Positions 36,353-48,440 of a stretch of 64,000 nucleotides of DNA are shown here, piece by piece. The DNA is from Pyrenula massariospora. Its lineage: Eukaryota; Ascomycota; Eurotiomycetes; Pyrenulales; Pyrenulaceae. The DNA lies in contig JAGFMI010000003.1 of NCBI GenBank assembly GCA_021030905.1, forward strand, positions 1,054,001 through 1,118,000, read 5' to 3'. The notes under the pieces were generated by a model. That model was not told the DNA's origin and made no database searches. It was given only the letters and a program-made list of their open reading frames with translations. The stretch's first letter is position 1. Each line of letters opens with the position of its first letter. The translations under genes and the position numbers were made by a program.

Positions 36353-38336
36353 ATGTTAAGTCTAGCTACGGCCTTAGAATCATCATGGGAAGTGACGGTG
36401 GGCTGTGCCGCGCTTTTGGGCGTGTTATTCCACCACGCCATTCGGCCCTTCGAGGTCGACAGTCGGGGGTGGGAAATGGTATTTGCATATTCGGCGGTGG
36501 TTGTACTTCTTTTTCTGGCTTATGTAACATCGACAAGCATGGGTGTTGTAAATGCTATCTTGCGCACTTGGTGGGCTAACAGCGCCTTTCTCTTTGGATT
36601 GTACAGTAGCATGCTGTTATACCGGGCCTTCTTTCACAAGCTTGGCCGGTTTCCAGGCCCTTTCAGCGCACGGTTGTCTAATCTGTACCAGTAAGTGATT
36701 TCCAGAATATGCCAAATGTTCATGATCGTCTTGGCCTAGAAATTGACTCTCAACACTAAAGCTTCATTATATCGCTACGTACCGACCAGCGGTACCACCT
36801 ACACCTCCAGAAACTCCATGCGCGTTATGGCGACTTTGTACGAACTGGACCCCGCGAGCTCTCGATAACTCGTGTTTCGGCTCTCAATCTTCTCTATGGC
36901 CCTGCGTCGACCTGCACCAAGGCCACATGGTACGACCAGAACTGTGGCGATCCTGATAGGGTTGGCATTGAGAACGTTCGCGACAAGAAGAAACACGGAA
37001 TTAGACGGAAGGTCTGGGATAAAGGGCTTGGCCATCGAGGTACGCTACGCAGAAAATATTTGCCCTTCAGTCCTTTGATAACCCGTGCTAGCACTGGCCT
37101 CATACGAAAGCCGCATAAAGACCAAGGTCGACCAGCTGATGTCGCGTATTGGGACGGGCAAGTCGCTCAATATAACCCAGCATAGCATGTTCTACTCTTT
37201 TGATGTGATGGGAGACATCGCTCTCTCCGCAGACTTCCATATGCTCAAGTAAGAAAGTCCAAATATTCTTCCAAGACTGCCAAGTTGGCAATTAATGATC
37301 GGTATCGCAGGACTGGTAAGGAACACCCAGCCGTGGCCGGTCTCCACGACGCGATGTCGCTAGCGGGGCTCGTTACTACCCTACCATGGCTCATGAACAT
37401 GTTGCGGTCGGTACCAGGTGCTACCGGCAAGTTCGAACGCTTCGCTGGGTGGTGCTACGAGCAGCTTCGATTAAAGAGAAAGTCTTTGGCCATGGAAAGC
37501 GAAACAAATAAGAACCAAGAGCCCCATGATGTGATGACTTGGCTCATTAGGGCCGAGGAACAAGGCGACCGCTCGGCTCCTCCAACTGAACGCGCGATAC
37601 AAGAGGATGCTCGTACATTGATCGTCGCGGGCAGGTCAGTGTCTTCCTCTTCATTGCCTCCAAACCATCTAAGCTAACATATAAACAAAGTGACACCGTG
37701 TCTCTCACATTCACCAACTTGTAAGCCCCCACCTCCCCTCCCCCAAACCCCTTGTGAAACCCCAACCCCCTAACCAACCCCCGCAGCCTCTACTTCATGA
37801 CCACCCACCCCACCTGCTACCGCAAACTCCAAACCCTCATGACCGCCCAATTCCCCGGCGGCTACTCCACCTGGACCTACGACGCCGCCAAATCCGTCCC
37901 CTACCTCGACCACCTCATCAACGAAACCCTGCGCCTCCGCCCCGCCGTCCCCATGGGCTTCCTGCGCGAAACCCCGCCCGAAGGGCTGCAGGTCGACGAA
38001 GTCTTTGTCCCGGGGGGGACGAATGTGTACGTACCCACGTACACTATCCACCGGGACCCGCGCTACTTCGAGGATCCGGAGGAGTTTGTGCCGGAGCGGT
38101 GGGAGAGGCTGAGTGCGGATGGGGGCGCGTATATTCCGTTCCAGAGGGGGCCGTTTACGTGCGTGGGGAAGGCGCTGGCGCTGATGCAGTTGCGGATGTT
38201 GATTAGCTGTGTGGCGCTAAGGCATGATTTTGCGTTTGCCGAGGGGGAAGATGGAGCGGAGTTCGCGACGGGGGAGAAGGAGACGTTGACCATGTGGGTG
38301 CCGGGGTTGGAGATGCTTTTTACGCCGAGGAAGTAG
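36353..38336 (+). CDS. eupD: Cytochrome P450 monooxygenase (EupD / AsR2-TropD role)
   Basis: Six exons fit by phase: 36353-36690, 36762-37039, 37092-37248, 37311-37634, 37691-37720 and 37787-38336, giving 558 aa. Exons 2, 3 and 5 have no Met-initiated frame and are easily missed. Three N-terminal hydrophobic segments should anchor it in the ER. Motifs in order are PGPFSARLSNLY, HARYGDFVRTGP, the I-helix AGSDTVSLT (across the 30-nt exon 5), ETLRLRP (ExxR), PERW and the heme loop FQRGPFTCVGKA with the Cys thiolate. In eupenifeldin biosynthesis the P450 hydroxylates humulene; in the xenovulene and stipitatic acid pathways the P450 acts on the tropolone. Only one P450 is present here, so its substrate is open. 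It marks the right border of the recognisable cluster. Confidence 0.92.
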
Positions 38337-39678
38337 GGGGGCCTGAGGGGATCTGGGGGCTCGGTAGGGTGGTAGGCTGGGGGTTGTTGTGGTTGTCGCG
38401 GGGAATAAAAATACAGATTTGTGAGATGGTGTATCAATAACGCAACAAAATAGACCAGATAGATGGATGTTGAAAGCAGTACAAGACGGGTGAATACATA
38501 GCAAGCTCCCGGCCCAGATATCACATCTTCTAGTCTTATTGTAAAAAGAGTATGTTCATTATGTTGTAAATATAAGTAAACATAGAAGTCAATGAACGGA
38601 CGCTGAGGTTATCAGGCCTTCCCTACCATGACAAGCAGGGAGTTTCAGCGAATACAGACTACCAAGGTAGTTAAGACTTCTGGCTGCGTAAACCTGCATT
38701 TCGGGACCCGTCCGACGCCTTCTTCAGATTACTCAGCGTCGAGTTATTTCAAATCAAAGACAGCAGATAATAAAAGGAAACGCCAAGCAGGTTCTGCAGC
38801 CCACGGCAGATGTCCTGCATTCTACGGCGGGGGCCAACCGATCGCCGAACCACTTCCGACTGCGCACATACTTAGTACCGTGCAGAAACCTCTCCAAGCG
38901 AAAACTGAAGCTCAGTCATGACAACCTTATGATAAGTTGCATGCATCCCCAGGGTCCAGATATGTCATGCATATTGCAGCACTTGTTTCTCATGACCATT
39001 CAAGAACCTGAACAATGAGCGTAGTCGCAAATGTCTCGTAGTCCCGAAGAGAGCTCGGCAACCACACGGCACTGGCAAGCAAAGAAACAAAGGAGGGAAA
39101 CTTCGGGCCTAGAGATAGACGCCATCGCTTTGTGCCTTTCAGGGCCATTCTGCGGGCTCTGTTCAATCGGGCTACCTCTTCAGACACACCACTGCGAAGG
39201 GGTAAACATCCGACCATCCGAGTCTCAAGAATCACTTGGCTTCTCAAGATCAATCTTTGCAATTCCAACTAGCGATCTTGCCCCAGCGATTCTTCAAGGT
39301 CGAATGATGAAGAGCATAAGCTCACAAGTTTTTCTTATCGAGATTCCCTGCTCATCCCTTGAGCACCAATCACCAAGTTTATTTCCTATGTACAAACCAG
39401 CGACGCTGGACCAGATCGGGCGGGGCTGCCCAAATCGGGGGCTATTTAGTCAGCCAACTGGTAAATCACTTGTAAACTCTGTCTTTCGGCTAATCGAATG
39501 CCTCTAATAATGACGAAATTGAGATTCCGTTGTACAACTTGACTTGGAAGATATTTTTTTCCTGGAGAACAAGGACTTCTCCTGGTGGTCCGCTTTGATG
39601 AAGCTGCGATATGTAGCAAACTCTCTTGTATGCCCGCTCTGTCTTCATGAAGGTTGAACGTTGCCTTGTGCTAGACGC
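38337..39678. other. Intergenic, no supported gene
   Basis: About 1.3 kb follows the P450. Frames at 38628-38921 and 39031-39507 lack motifs and any credible splice partner. An AATAAA-like element (gggaataaaaa) at about 38400 may be the P450 poly(A) signal. Confidence 0.45.
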
Positions 39679-41859
39679 ATGGCCGCTATAAGCACTGCCA
39701 CAGAACTTCCAATCCACGTTGGCTTTTGGACCAACTGGTCCCATAGTCGGATTATAGGAGCAACCCTTACACTAACTCATCTAGGTGGAGCTTTCCTAAC
39801 GGCATTCTTAGCATTGTTCGTCGCCTTCGCTGATACCAGTTTTTGGAGACTTGCCGCATTCGGCATTCATCAAATATTTTCATCTGACCAACCCCAAGAT
39901 GCATTGTATCACCAAATCCAAGCGGTTTTGCGAAACTCTGAAAATGGTTCAAGTGCTCTAAGAAACCTAATACGCATTAGTGCCGCATGGCGATCGAATA
40001 CGTATCGTCCGTTGTCCCGCCTTGCGCCTCTAATTGGATTTGCATTAGTGAATGTGATGGCCTTTGCTGCAGCAGGCTTGTTTTCATCCCGCATCGGCTC
40101 TGCTCTTGGTAACGAGGTGCTCATATCAGGAAGCGTATGTGGAAGGCCGTATTACCTTTTTAACACAACATTGCGGGATCTTATGACCATCTGGAATGCA
40201 TACCAGAACCAGCAAATCACATCGCTTACGAACTACGCTCAGAGATGCTATACAAATGCAGGAGGGTTGGAAGATTGCTCTCTCTTCGTCAAATCCAGAC
40301 TACCAACCTCTAAGTCAACAAATGCAAGCTGTCCGTTCCGTGGCAACCTATGTCGTTTTCCTGAGCAGAATATCAAGCTTGATACTGGGTACCTGGACAC
40401 ACACTTCGACCTGGATTTAAATACACCTCTTGGAATGAGAGTGAAGTTGAGGATTGTCAGCCATTGCGCTCCACTCATCACGGATGGCTACAAGGAGAGT
40501 TTTGAATTCTCTGACGATAAGATTTACTCGAGATATATGTATGGAGGCTCTAAGTCTGACGATACGGACAAAAAAGCATCGGTCAACTATACATACCAGT
40601 ACGAACAGCGGTCCATCAAACAAATTACGTTCGAAAATTTCACCTCGACAGCTCCAGATTATAGTCTAGGCATGCCCATAGCCTTAAGCTTCAACGGATC
40701 CTTCTATGAAAGGCGATCATCATTCTTCCCGCTTGAGGAGCTCTATGATGTTGATAGAGACACTGTTCTTTTCTTTCTGTCCACCAACGACATCCTCTTC
40801 CTTGAAGAAACTGATGATCCATGATTCTCTGCACATCAGCCCTTCCACCATTCCGAGACCTCGATTTTCGGTACCGGCGAAGAACACTATTTCCTTTCCG
40901 ATGAGCCAGCTGCTGTCTTAGGTTGCAAAATGCAGTACCAAGTCTGCGACGCACAAGCTCCGCCGGCGCAGAACTGTTCGAACTGGGGAGGGATATATGA
41001 CCTTAATCCTTCGCATGCTCCATACAGAAAAGACCCGGGCCAGGTTGGTAAGTCGGGCGAAGTCTTGCCATTGATCTTTGTATCCTTGTATCCATTGGAC
41101 GTGATTGTCAGCTTTCTGGAATCTTCTTTTTTGCTTACAAAGTCTAATAAGCTCGCCAACTATCAAAGTCCCTTGCCGGACAACCAGTGGCAGCTCGAAG
41201 TTGAGAACTGGCATAACATTATGCTAGCTATCTTGCAAGGGAGCTTAGTGAACTCTGCTATCGGACCTGATGATGAGAGAATGCTAGAAAAGTTTTGGCG
41301 GCGGCCGGATTCTGAGGTAACCAGGCACTTGTGTAAGAACCAAAAAATAAAGTCGACAGCTTACAGCAATTTCTCTATCCTTGGCCTAGTCATTGTCTTT
41401 GTTCTCGGCAGCACGATCATCGTTTTAGAACTTACTCTCGGATCCATCATCGTCTTCGTCGAAGGCCGCCGTGGACGTCTAAAGTATTCCCGTCTTGAAT
41501 GGTTCACAAATGGCGTATTAGACACGCAGCGTCTTGCGCATGAAGAGCTTGGTCTCGGTACTTGGGAGGGGTGCGCCGGGGTTAGTGCGGTTCCCATTAC
41601 GCGGAAAGGGGAAATGCTTGCGGTTTTGGATATCTCTGATCCAGAACATCCAAAGTTGAAGGTTGCGGAGGGGAAAACCGGGGCAGGCAAGCTGGACGTG
41701 GATGCGAATATGGAGGCAACAATGGTAAAAACGGAATCACAGCAGACACCAGGGAACTTGAATGCTGACACAGAGAACTCGAATGCCGATACAGGAAACT
41801 TGACTGGCGATGTAGAAGATTCGAATGCCGATACAGGAAAGACCGTGCCTGCCAATTAG
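39679..41859 (+). pseudogene. Multi-pass fungal membrane protein gene broken by one in-frame TGA
   Basis: From the ATG at 39679 the frame runs to a TGA at 40822-40824 and continues in the same frame to TAG at 41857-41859, about 726 codons in all. The sequence across the stop reads smoothly (LEETDDP, then FSAHQPFHHSE), so a Trp codon TGG has most likely become TGA. Two hydrophobic segments lie near residues 30-60 and 120-140. A large loop follows with many Cys and N-glycosylation sequons, and a strong TM segment lies near codon 580 (ILGLVIVFVLGSTIIV). The architecture matches a large uncharacterised fungal family with an N-terminal GFWTNWS start. A 61-nt intron with a weak GTCCAC donor could bypass the stop but would remove conserved-looking residues. 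Without the stop the gene would be complete. Confidence 0.7.
41752..41850 (+). repeat. Degenerate repeats in the tail of the membrane protein gene
   Basis: The C-terminal tail repeats an approximately 10-residue unit of the form N(A/S)DT(E/G)N: NLNADTEN, SNADTGN, LTGDVED, SNADTGK. At DNA level, TCGAATGCCGATACAGGAAA occurs at about 41789 and again at about 41820. Similar words (CAGACAC-AGGGA-CTTGA) recur just beyond the stop codon. Confidence 0.6.
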
Positions 41860-43344
41860 GGCTCTCAGCAGACACAAGGGAGCTTGAGTTACGAACATAG
41901 TGAACCCAACAAGCGTCAACACCAACGAGTGGTAGACACTAGGACCTTCGCGCACACAAGCAGTAGATATACTGCCGATGATATGCACCTCAGAGGCTGA
42001 GGCGAATAATGGTTCTCCGACTGCCGACGAACTGCACATTCCAGAAGAAACTCTTAACGACGCAGCGACTCACCCGACGATGAAAAATAGAGTCCGCTCA
42101 GACAAGGTCTCCGATTTCATAACGCCGCCAGTTTGCCGACGACGAATGTCTACGAGACGCTCGACCCCTGTCAGACCCTGGTTCAACGAGACGGCGGGCT
42201 GGAGAGATAGAGATGCTAGGCAGGCACGTACCTGGATAAGGAAGGCACGGTAGATGCACATACACGTACTGTATTTCTTCCTTTCATTCTAGACAGCTCT
42301 ACAATCAGTCAACCATCTAAGAATTATTGTAGAATCAATCCTAAAACCAATACATCTGTTGTTCCAATAGTCCGATTCTCCTACGGGGTCTTCCGTGGTC
42401 CTAATAACCCGGGCCTGGTGCGATTTTCTGCGTGGAATTGACCCGCTAGGGGTATGTACCCGCGGTGGTAAATATGACTACGTCCGCAAGGTGCCGAGCT
42501 TGCATAGCCCCCCGATACAGATGACGTTGATATCTACGAACTTGTGATCTGGCCGGAAACTCGCGCTGTAAAGTATTGAGCCCGCTACAGGTATTGGGGA
42601 GAGTAGAAGTTGAGACTGGGTTAGCGAAAGTTGTGCGGCATTGTTTATTGGCTGGATAGACAATAATGCTGATAATCAGAAAGGTTATGATTTCTGCTGA
42701 CTGGCTTTAGATGAGAGTATACATCAGCAAAGAGGGTGGGTTGTTTGGTGGGGTCTGCTTTGTGCATACTTACGGGCTAGTCAAGGGGTTAGATTTGGGG
42801 GAAAGAGGTTTGGGTTTGAGGTAAAAACTGGAAGGGGATGAAGATACGAATTTTCCGATGCTTGGTGTGGGTCTTCATGTACGGGTATTTTAATGTATAT
42901 CATCCAGAGTAGTAAGATAGAACGTATCTACGTAGTTTGATTTTTGATCGAAGGGGTGTTTATGCATGGTGTGTCAATGAAGAATATCTGGTAAAGATGC
43001 GTTAAAAAGGACGGGCTGGTAAGCTAATTTTGGCAGGTAGCTAAATTTATGAGAGAGCGCTGTAGAGATTTGTGGACTCGTTGCTGCTCAGGCGCTGAAG
43101 ATTGGCGTTTGGCATTTCAAAAGAGCGGATCGATCGTAGTGTATCCAAGTAGCAAAGAAACCCAATATGCAGAGTCCTAGCTCATCGCCTCTTCCTTTTC
43201 ATCGCTTACTCGGTGACCCTATATCTTAAGGAGCCTTTCCAACAGTGTCTCACGAAGTATCTGGTTGATCTCTTCTTTGTTCTCAGCCGTAACATCATTT
43301 TCTGCGTGGAAACCAATTTTGGTTCATCCTCCAGGAAGTCAGTC
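41860..43344. other. Intergenic, no supported gene
   Basis: About 1.5 kb, AT-rich at its right side, lies between two convergent 3' ends. The frame at 41978-42253 continues the repeat-like, charged composition of the preceding gene's tail in another frame and may be an old frameshifted extension of it. Confidence 0.45.
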
Positions 43345-45432
43345 TTACAATAGTTTTACCGGGACAAGAGGGAGTGAGTCAATGTGCTTCTGGAGCTCAG
43401 GAATCATGTCTTCATTATTCCGCGTGCTCAGTGTACTGACGCGATGAGCTTCACCTGGTCGAATCCACTGCACCAGAAGCAAGTTCAATACATATTCTTT
43501 CGGTCGGGCGTTCATGTATCCCTGTCTCAGCGCAAGAAAGATGCATCCTAGAGATCCATCCTTAACAGAATTCAAGAAGTGCACGGGAGTGAAGGGTAGC
43601 TGGCGAGGCTCTCCACGACTAGGAGACAGGAAATGAAATTGCCCGTTGAGATAGCTTCCGAATTCCCAATCGCGCTCATCTGTGAAAGAGAAGTAATCTG
43701 CGATGGCAAGGGGAGCAAGGAAGCTGATTGCCATCGGAGAAGAGGGATTTCTGGCAGGAGTTGCCATATCTTCCTGGAGGTTAAGACCTGAATGATTGTG
43801 GTCGTTGCGTTCGTTTGTCCGCCGTTGTATGGCCGCTAGGAGAGATTGGGCCACTTCTACGAGCGGCGCGCTGTGCCCGTTGTCGTAGTGGAACATGATA
43901 CTACGCAAGTAAGATCTACGCTGCGCTTGTAACTGACAACGTATTGGAAACACAGTCCCACCGGTCCATTCGGCCCATGTCCATGTTGGGAAGAGGTGTT
44001 TCCGACGAGACAGGACGGACCTGAAATTTTCCCAGTAGAGCGCAGAAGCTGTCTCAGCTGTCAAGAAATCTATCGAGGAAGGATCGGAGAGTGGAATTGG
44101 TAGACCTTGTATATTTCCGACTGGACACTGCCCCATTTCAAAGACTCTCTGAATACCGGCAAAGGCTCTGAGGGAATCTTTGTCATGTGTTAATTTCCGG
44201 AAGCTATAGTCATTAATGAAACTTCTAACTTCATCCACACACAGCGCGGGTGTACTATTTTCGGCCGTGAAAAGATCGAAATTACTTTTGCGGCTCCAAA
44301 GACCCTCGGAAAGTGAGATGCGAGAGTACAGGACGGCTTCTTCTGTGGTCGAGCAAAGTTCAACGCCTCCTCGAGCTTCACAGCATTTCATGTTCCAGCA
44401 TGCGAAAGACACTTGATTGGGTAGAAAGAACAACCGACGCCGAGATAAAATTTCCTCTTGGAATGTCCATCCTCTGTCTGCCCACCGCGAACATTTGATG
44501 GCGACATCTGGCTCCATTGGCTCACGGGTTACCGTGCAATACCCGATTCTGAACGACTTAAGGGGCGTTCGTTTAGATAACATTCCGGGGAGACCATGAT
44601 GCTCATCTTCTCCAGAAGCAGCGATAATTGTAAGCTCGGCTCCTGTATAAACCAAATTCATGTCTTCAATTTGCCGCTGTTGTACAGCCTCATCAACTTG
44701 ATTTACGCAGTATTTATCGATCCACAGATATTCGAAGCCAAGCTTTCTTGTAATCCCCATAGCGTCTTTGACAACTTGTGATAGTCTTTCCGTGGGTGGA
44801 AGGCAAGACTTTGGAGCAGCTTTCGACAGATCTGACGATAGATCTTGAGCCGTTTTTGCCCACACATAACTTAGAGCAACATACGGAGGGGCAGGAGAAA
44901 TCTGACATAGTTCAAGAGTAGTGCAATTGATCAGTACCAATTCCAGCATATAACTAATTGAGCTGCAGAAATTCAGATGAGTTTTCTGACATGCTTTTAT
45001 CCATTTCTGAATACGGTCAGCATCGAAGGTTTCAGAGATGGTGTGCGGGTGGAAAGGTTTCGCTGGAGCAGTGGTAAATTGACAGACGAGGAAGCCGCTT
45101 TTTCCCGCACAGTATTTTAGCACAGCATAGCTGTTACCAATATTCTGAATGGACGATCCAAATGGAAAAAGCTGCAACCAGACCGTACCGGTTCGGCTGA
45201 AGCTTAATTCGCCTTCCGGAAGTGGGAATGCCGTTAATTCATAGGTACCAGTATCTTCCAATTGTACACCGAAATCTTTTAGGTCATCAAGAGTTGAAAT
45301 AAACTCCTTGCACAAGTCGCAAGAAGGCGAAAACTGGTTTATCGTCGCAACCACATGACCTGATTGTGCGATCTCAGTCTCCAGCGCCTCTGTGAAGTCG
45401 ATCTTGCTGCACTCAGCGCAGATAGATCCCAT
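43345..45432 (-). CDS. HET (heterokaryon incompatibility) domain protein
   Basis: A single intronless frame of 695 aa starts at the ATG of MGSICAECSKIDF. The N-terminal third carries paired Cys residues (CAEC, CDLC) usual before HET domains. The HET domain itself begins near residue 190 with YVALSYVWA, followed by the TERLSQVVKDAMGITRKLGFEYLWIDKYCVNQ block (split here only by text) and ending with RWADRGWTFQEEILSRR. The C-terminal half has the common fungal W-rich region (FPTWTWAEWTGG). HET proteins mediate cell death after fusion of genetically different strains. No NACHT, WD or other effector partner is seen next to it, so its role in allorecognition is only a family inference. Confidence 0.95.
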   Translation of the reverse strand: MGSICAECSKIDFTEALETEIAQSGHVVATINQFSPSCDLCKEFISTLDDLKDFGVQLEDTGTYELTAFPLPEGELSFSRTGTVWLQLFPFGSSIQNIGNSYAVLKYCAGKSGFLVCQFTTAPAKPFHPHTISETFDADRIQKWIKACQKTHLNFCSSISYMLELVLINCTTLELCQISPAPPYVALSYVWAKTAQDLSSDLSKAAPKSCLPPTERLSQVVKDAMGITRKLGFEYLWIDKYCVNQVDEAVQQRQIEDMNLVYTGAELTIIAASGEDEHHGLPGMLSKRTPLKSFRIGYCTVTREPMEPDVAIKCSRWADRGWTFQEEILSRRRLFFLPNQVSFACWNMKCCEARGGVELCSTTEEAVLYSRISLSEGLWSRKSNFDLFTAENSTPALCVDEVRSFINDYSFRKLTHDKDSLRAFAGIQRVFEMGQCPVGNIQGLPIPLSDPSSIDFLTAETASALYWENFRSVLSRRKHLFPTWTWAEWTGGTVFPIRCQLQAQRRSYLRSIMFHYDNGHSAPLVEVAQSLLAAIQRRTNERNDHNHSGLNLQEDMATPARNPSSPMAISFLAPLAIADYFSFTDERDWEFGSYLNGQFHFLSPSRGEPRQLPFTPVHFLNSVKDGSLGCIFLALRQGYMNARPKEYVLNLLLVQWIRPGEAHRVSTLSTRNNEDMIPELQKHIDSLPLVPVKLL

Positions 45433-46661
45433 CTAAAACTCGCGTTACTTTCTGATGACCTTGCTTTGGCTGGCGGAATAGGACGATGGAGTGGAGCAAG
45501 ATTCAATGAGCGTTTGGAGATGTGGCTCCCGCTTATTTTGCTTCTTACGAGCCGCCTTGCAGAGCCTCATTGCGACGCACATCTTGGCATTTTAGAATGA
45601 ATAAGAACATGAGAAGGCAGCCCCTTGACCGCATTTCAGCCCCGCCATGGATGGTTCTAAGACTCTAGACCTAGGCACCGCCAAGCTCCAAAGCCCGGAA
45701 ACAGGATTGGTCAACAGAGCAATATACCATGCCTGCAAGTTTTAGGACCGAGATTCAAGGCCTTTCCAATCTTCGCAGTACTTATCACACCAGGCCTGGC
45801 TATCTCTATATACTTACTCAAGCTCCTCAGGCCGGCCCAGCTACGACTCAATCCGCTGAGCGATCGCTCACGTTCATCCTCGCGCTCCTCACGCCTAGGA
45901 ACAGGAGTGAGTACACACGAGAATACCTTCTCCTAAAACATAGCGCTGCTCGTGAAAGAATCGGCCGTAATACTGGGAGCGGCAAGTGATCCAATTAATA
46001 GCAAAGTGCGATTAAATAGCACCATTCTTGCTAATCTGCTTCTGAAACATCCACACATTTCCCTAATGCTTCACTGGTCCGGTCCGACGTTTTTCGGGCC
46101 AGTCTCCGAATATCAGAGAGCCCACACTAATCCGGAGCTGCAAGTCTTCAGGCTCGGCGCAGCCCAGTCGGCATAGCGAATCCGGCTAGGTATGCACGTA
46201 TTGCGGATGGTCGAGTTTGTATATGCCAGGCTAGTTACTCTTACATTTTTTTGGTATTTTCTATCGAAACTAACGTACAAAGTCGCTGATCGTAGCCGAA
46301 AGGTAGCTTGAAATGCCCACAATCTTGCTGGTAGCGACAATGCTGAATGATTGCTACCTGCAAATCAAAAAGCTTTCTTAGTAGAAATCCTCGCAGAAGC
46401 AATGTCTGAGTCTGTTCGCAGATAGCTCTTCAACGAGCTGCAAGCTTGATCCGACATAAATGACAAAATGGTGGTGATAGCTTGACCTCGGTGGCTTAGA
46501 ACGGAGCGATCAAGAGAAACGAGACGACAGCTTGCTTGTGATAGTCCGACAGTGAGATGACGAGCACAGAGAAAAGGATGGTATGATACTAATTGCTTTG
46601 AGCTTGTTCAAAGCAACGAACGTCTGCCGGCAAGCGCGTAACAATTTGATTCCGAGACACG
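45433..46661. other. Intergenic, no supported gene
   Basis: About 1.2 kb lies upstream of the HET gene and downstream of the next minus-strand gene. The short frames at 45729-46176 overlap each other and show no motif. Confidence 0.45.
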
Positions 46662-48440
46662 TCAATCAGCACTAGGCAGATCCAATGCCTCAACGTCGAC
46701 CCTGACTATATTTTCCGTCTGGATCCTTTTCTTAAGTTCTTCAAACCTGGGATGGCTTCGTAGGTCGCTTGTTCGGATGAATGCCATGTTATCTTCGGGT
46801 TCACCTTTTGTGGACTTGGGGAACAACTTGCAGCGAAGGTCGGTCTGTCCGCTCTTGATTAGACCTCCTGCGTTAGCATGGCGAAAGAGTAGAAGAGCGT
46901 CTGTAACATCCGATAGGCAACAAGTATGATTTCCAAAGTGGAACTCGCATGTCTCGGGGCTCCTACGCTCGTTTGTGACCTTTTCACCACGCTGTCTAAC
47001 TCCACTCTCTACGTCTCGTTCACCCTCACAGCCGCTTTCAAGGCTTCTGACAGCCTCTTGGTCTCTTGCATCCTCGTGGCCTCCTACATTCTCGCAATTT
47101 GAAGCATCATCGCAGCCGGAAACTCTTGTTTCTTGCTTATTCTCTGCTCTTCTATATGTTTCTTCCTCTCGATCGGGTTCAAGCGATGTGAGTGAGAATT
47201 TTGCTGCCTCCGATTTCGTGCTATTTGTTGCAGATGTATCTTCCATTGGAGACGAGTAAAGACTTATCGGAAAGTTCGATGTGCCGACTCGATGATTTGA
47301 ACGAGGTGATATGGAAGGAGTAGACTGTGTATTAGCAGTAGTTGGCTCAGCATGTATTTGGTTTTGAGGAGACGTTGAGGGAACGGTCATCGGTTGACTT
47401 GTGTCTAAGCATCTTGAGTAGTTTCGTGTATCTGCCGAAGGCACACCTGACCAGGAACGACAGGCGTAGGCCTGATGTGTAGAAAGACGAGGCCTAAGTG
47501 ACTCGTGCAGGGAAGTTGTCCCTGCAGAATTCGCCTCAAATCTTTGCATTGCGAGTATTGACGATGAGCCTGGTGGCTTCAGAGAGGGCGTCCGACTCGA
47601 GTCCTTGATAGAACATGGTCCATATTTGGCATGATCTGATCCATCACGGCTCTTATCCGCCCCAATTTCGCTCACAGCAATTGACTCGGCGACGTCTTCA
47701 ACTCTAGAGGACGCAGAAGCACGCAGGAGTTGAGAAGGAGTTCGGTCTTTCCAAGTAAGTATACTACCTTCAGTGTTCATACGTCCGAATGAACTTACTC
47801 GCTAGCTGCTCTTCGTTCTCTTCCCTGTCTTCCTCACTTTCACCACCATAGTTGTCCTCCTTCCCTAATACCCTCTCAATACTCGGGTTCTTCTCCCATT
47901 TCTTTCCTTTCCATCGTTTCCACATACTGTTACGTCCATGAAGTTTGGCGAATTCGATTATAACAGGCTTCGGCAGAGATCCGCCAGACACAAATGTGAT
48001 CCAACCATAATCCTTAGAATAAGCTTGGTGGGCTTGAATACGCTCTGCAGTATTTGCAAGGGTCCAATGTCCAGATAGACGTCCAGCAGGGTAAGAAAGT
48101 CGAGCTGTCCTCCGAGCAAAGCTCCACCTGTGACCCCTGCGTGATTCCCGAATCTGGAGCTTCACATCGTAAGGCATCTCAATGCTGTCGGCGCATCTCG
48201 GCTTCGTCGCTTGCGCGCTCTTTTTCGGTTTCTTTGGTCGGTCCACAGGTTCATCGTCGCTGTCACGATACAAGGTCCGTTCGTGTTCGATTAAATGTTT
48301 AGCGGACGAATGTGAGGCTGTCACTTTGTCAGCACAGACAATTTCTTTTATGTATACTCCTTGTCACCATTGTCTGTGCTCTCTACTCCACAGTTGCTCA
48401 TCCTGCCCAATGATAGCTCAAAGTCAGCAAGATTGAACAT
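46662..48440 (-). CDS. Unrecognised protein, member 1 of a local three-gene family
   Basis: The model has exons 48440-48368, 48323-47799 and 47746-46662, about 560 aa. The second intron is 52 nt with GTAAGT and AAAG ends. The first exon (ATG at 48440) is tentative because no ATG opens exon 2. The N-terminal region contains SGHWTLANTAERIQ, then PKPVIIEF and WKRWKGKKW. A long Ser/Thr-rich disordered middle follows. The C-terminal 90 residues (FHFGNHTCC, ALLLFRHANAGGLI, IRTSDLRSHPRFEELKKRI, RVDVEALD) are clearly homologous to the protein at 57410 and weakly to the one at 63126. A Glu-rich acidic stretch follows the first domain. I know no function for this family. It could be nuclear or DNA-associated given its charge, but this is unproven. 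Confidence 0.7.

Noticed and set aside
37754-38206. 150-codon plus-strand frame over the last P450 exon
   Set aside because: Out of frame with the heme-binding exon; Pro/Arg-rich shadow of C-rich codons.
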